DNA from: Streptomyces leeuwenhoekii
GTDB lineage: Bacteria; Actinomycetota; Actinomycetes; Streptomycetales; Streptomycetaceae
Length of the DNA: 64,000 bases
NCBI RefSeq assembly: GCF_001013905.1
Contig: NZ_LN831790.1
Span: forward strand, 806,001 to 870,000
Reading direction: 5' to 3'
Shown here: positions 62,315-64,000 of the stretch, one piece after another
How the letters are laid out: the number at the start of each line of letters is the position of its first letter
How positions within the stretch are numbered: the first letter of the stretch is position 1
Translations under genes and position numbers: made by a program
The notes under the pieces: model-generated
The model's input: only the letters and a program-made list of their open reading frames with translations
Databases searched by the model: none
What the model was told of the DNA's origin: nothing

Positions 62315-64000
62315 CGCTGTGCCTTCCTGACCGTGTCGGCCGTGACGGGCCCGTACTCGTCGCTGTCCACGGTGGTCGCCGTGTCGGGGTCGGGGTCGGT
62401 CGCGGGCGTGCCGAAGTTCCAGTCGGGACCGCCGCCCGAGGGCTCTTCCAAAAACACGCCGCCGGCGGGCAGAAGCAGATTGATCTCGTTCTCCGTCTCA
62501 CGCATCGACATGCCGACGGTGAGCTCGGTCCACCGGGATCCGTCCGCCCGCCTGAGCAGTCCGTTCACGACGGTCGTCTTGTGCTTTTCCTTGCGGTAAC
62601 CGAGCGCCGAGCTGCTCTCGTTCCGCTTCCGGCGCCATTCGTCCTTCAGCCGGTCCAGGCGTTCACTCAGGTACTGGCGGGGTCGGTCACCTCCCACTCG
62701 TTCCGCCCTTTCCAGCAATCGCCGTTCGACGTCCTGCGCGAGCGGACCGTCGAGGTCGACGTGGTGGGCGTCGAGGTTGCGGGAAGTCTCGTACGCCGCG
62801 TGCCGCAGCGCGGCGACGTAGGTGGCGGCGACGCCCCGGTCGAGTGCGCGGCGGGTGTACGGGGTGACGGAGAGGGCCTCCACCTGGCGGTAGAACGTCG
62901 CGTGATAGTGCTCGAAGTCCTCGTAGTGCGCGAGGTCGCGAGGGCGCGACCAGTTGTAGAGGGTCACCACAAGGCCTGGACGCCTGGCGTCACGGCCGAC
63001 CCGGGAGGACGCCTGGATGTACTCGGCGGTGTTCTTGGGCTGGCCGACGACCAGCATCAGGCCGAAACGGGAGACATCGACACCGACCTGCAGCATGGAG
63101 GTGGCGAGGACGATGTCCACGGCCTGTCGGACGGTCGGCGTCATGGAGGCGCGGGGTTCGCGCTTCTCCTTCACCGCGGCCGCGTATTCGCGCAGAAAGG
63201 CTCGCCGTCGTACCGAGGTGTCGCGCTCGGGGTCGAACTCGATCTCCAGCCGCTTCAGAGCGGCGCCGATGTCCGTTGAGGAGATGCGCGAGGTCAGCTC
63301 CTGGATACTGAGCATCCCCGCCTTGCTCACGATGCGGTCCGAAAGCGTGTCCTGGCCCTTGCGGCTGCCGTTGGCCCGAACTCGGGTGGTGATGTCGTCG
63401 TCCATGTAGCGTCGCATACCGGCGAGTTCGCGGGTGGCGTTGAAGTAGCCCACGAGCGTCATGTACGGGTCCGCGGGCTTGCCGTAGTCGTCGAAGAGCT
63501 GCTGTCCCGCGAGCAGGAGGATCTCCGCGACGCGGATCTCCGCGGCCTTCAGCCGTGTGCCGTGCGCGCACACGCCCAGGTAGCGGCGGCCCGGGTTCTC
63601 CCGGCTGAGCTCCACCTGCCGGGAGAAGAAGGTGTCGCCGACGTCGAGCACCTGGGGTGGGAAGACGGCGACTTCGCGGCCGAAGACACCGCGCACCTGG
63701 TCGGCGGCCCGCTTGGTGGTCGCGGTGGACGCAACGATCTTGGGACCGGTTTCCTGGCGCCGTCCGTGGGCGTCGGTGAAACTCCACGTGCACAACTGGT
63801 CGACGGCGGCTTCGAAGAGGCCCACGGTGGTGCCGAGCGCTCCGGAGATCAGGTGCAGCTCGTCCTGGATGATCAGGTCCGGGGGCCGCAGGCGGGTGAC
63901 GGGCTGGGCGGTGACGCCGGGCAGGTCGCCTCTGGCATTGTGTCGGCCCCCGCAGCCGGTCCTGGCGTCCAGGTCGTCATGGCGGTAGCCGTGGCGGGGG
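62311..64000 (-). CDS. drmA: DISARM helicase DrmA, C-terminal part cut by window edge
   Basis: At least 563 codons visible, open to the right edge. 'PPDLIIQDELHLISGALG' is the DEAH-type Walker B, 'KIVASTATTKRA' motif III (SAT), and 'EYIQASSRVGRDARRPGLVVTLYN' motif VI of superfamily 2 helicases. The C-terminal 'YEDFEHYHATFYRQVEALSVTPYTRRALDRGVAATYVAALRH' is a family-specific block. The P-loop lies beyond the window. DrmA is the helicase core of DISARM. Gene order A-B-C is as expected; the class (drmD/drmMI or drmE/drmMII) depends on genes beyond the edge. Confidence 0.9.
   Translation of the reverse strand, partial: PRHGYRHDDLDARTGCGGRHNARGDLPGVTAQPVTRLRPPDLIIQDELHLISGALGTTVGLFEAAVDQLCTWSFTDAHGRRQETGPKIVASTATTKRAADQVRGVFGREVAVFPPQVLDVGDTFFSRQVELSRENPGRRYLGVCAHGTRLKAAEIRVAEILLLAGQQLFDDYGKPADPYMTLVGYFNATRELAGMRRYMDDDITTRVRANGSRKGQDTLSDRIVSKAGMLSIQELTSRISSTDIGAALKRLEIEFDPERDTSVRRRAFLREYAAAVKEKREPRASMTPTVRQAVDIVLATSMLQVGVDVSRFGLMLVVGQPKNTAEYIQASSRVGRDARRPGLVVTLYNWSRPRDLAHYEDFEHYHATFYRQVEALSVTPYTRRALDRGVAATYVAALRHAAYETSRNLDAHHVDLDGPLAQDVERRLLERAERVGGDRPRQYLSERLDRLKDEWRRKRNESSSALGYRKEKHKTTVVNGLLRRADGSRWTELTVGMSMRETENEINLLLPAGGVFLEEPSGGGPDWNFGTPATDPDPDTATTVDSDEYGPVTADTVRKAQR

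Overview
High-GC DNA with strong GC bias at third codon positions, many GTG/ATG stop-start overlaps and Streptomyces-type families (RmdA-like c-di-GMP enzyme, NsdA-like regulator, Rpf/LysM/M23 wall enzyme, WS/DGAT, class F sortase, DUF574 methyltransferase) points to a Streptomyces chromosome. From memory, the order sdhCAB - rmdA - Fpg/Nei - GH38 - WS/DGAT - rpfD resembles the S. coelicolor SCO0922-SCO0974 interval. No tRNA, rRNA or CRISPR array was seen.

Layout. 1-6 kb: end of a HAD phosphatase gene, a probable Zur-controlled zinc-limitation unit (zinc-free L32, COG0523 GTPase, flavin monooxygenase) and a class II UvrA. 6-10 kb: secreted GH62 arabinofuranosidase with an operator-rich upstream region, and an NsdA-like regulator. 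10-14.6 kb: two convergent acyltransferase loci, one an OlsB-OlsA ornithine-lipid pair; RidA; a divergent HxlR-quinone oxidoreductase pair. 14.6-19 kb: three-gene type B succinate dehydrogenase with a divergent LysR. 19-22.4 kb: methyltransferase coupled to a PAS-GGDEF-EAL protein. 22.7-27 kb: cell-surface genes (frameshifted Pro-rich protein, DUF4239 protein, secreted anchored protein, sortase, polysaccharide deacetylase). 27-36.7 kb: stress protein, amino-acid permease, MarR-hydrolase pair with a double operator, decayed capA, ECF sigma factor, DNA glycosylase, SpoIIE-type phosphatase, lipase-maturation-factor protein. 36.7-54 kb: GH38 mannosidase, acetyltransferase, an unannotatable 57-residue microprotein, degenerate HD protein, unusual SDR, WS/DGAT, PA14-GH2 enzyme, glgA-glgC, FhuF-like protein, DMT transporter and an Rpf-LysM-M23 wall enzyme.

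54.5-64 kb is accessory in character: a short Pro-rich protein, a DUF11 protein without signal peptide, and two degraded IS5-type transposase pieces in opposite orientation bracketing a racemase-panD pair. The last 4.4 kb hold the core of a DISARM anti-phage island (drmA-drmB-drmC, all start/stop overlapped). The drmC 3' end runs into the right-hand transposase relic, so its C-terminal tail is probably chimeric. drmA and any DISARM methyltransferase genes continue beyond the right edge.

Shared themes are carbohydrate breakdown (GH62, GH38, GH2), lipid and storage metabolism (OlsBA, PlsC, WS/DGAT, GlgA/GlgC), cell-envelope remodelling and development (RmdA, NsdA-like, Rpf, sortase), and phage defence at the right edge.
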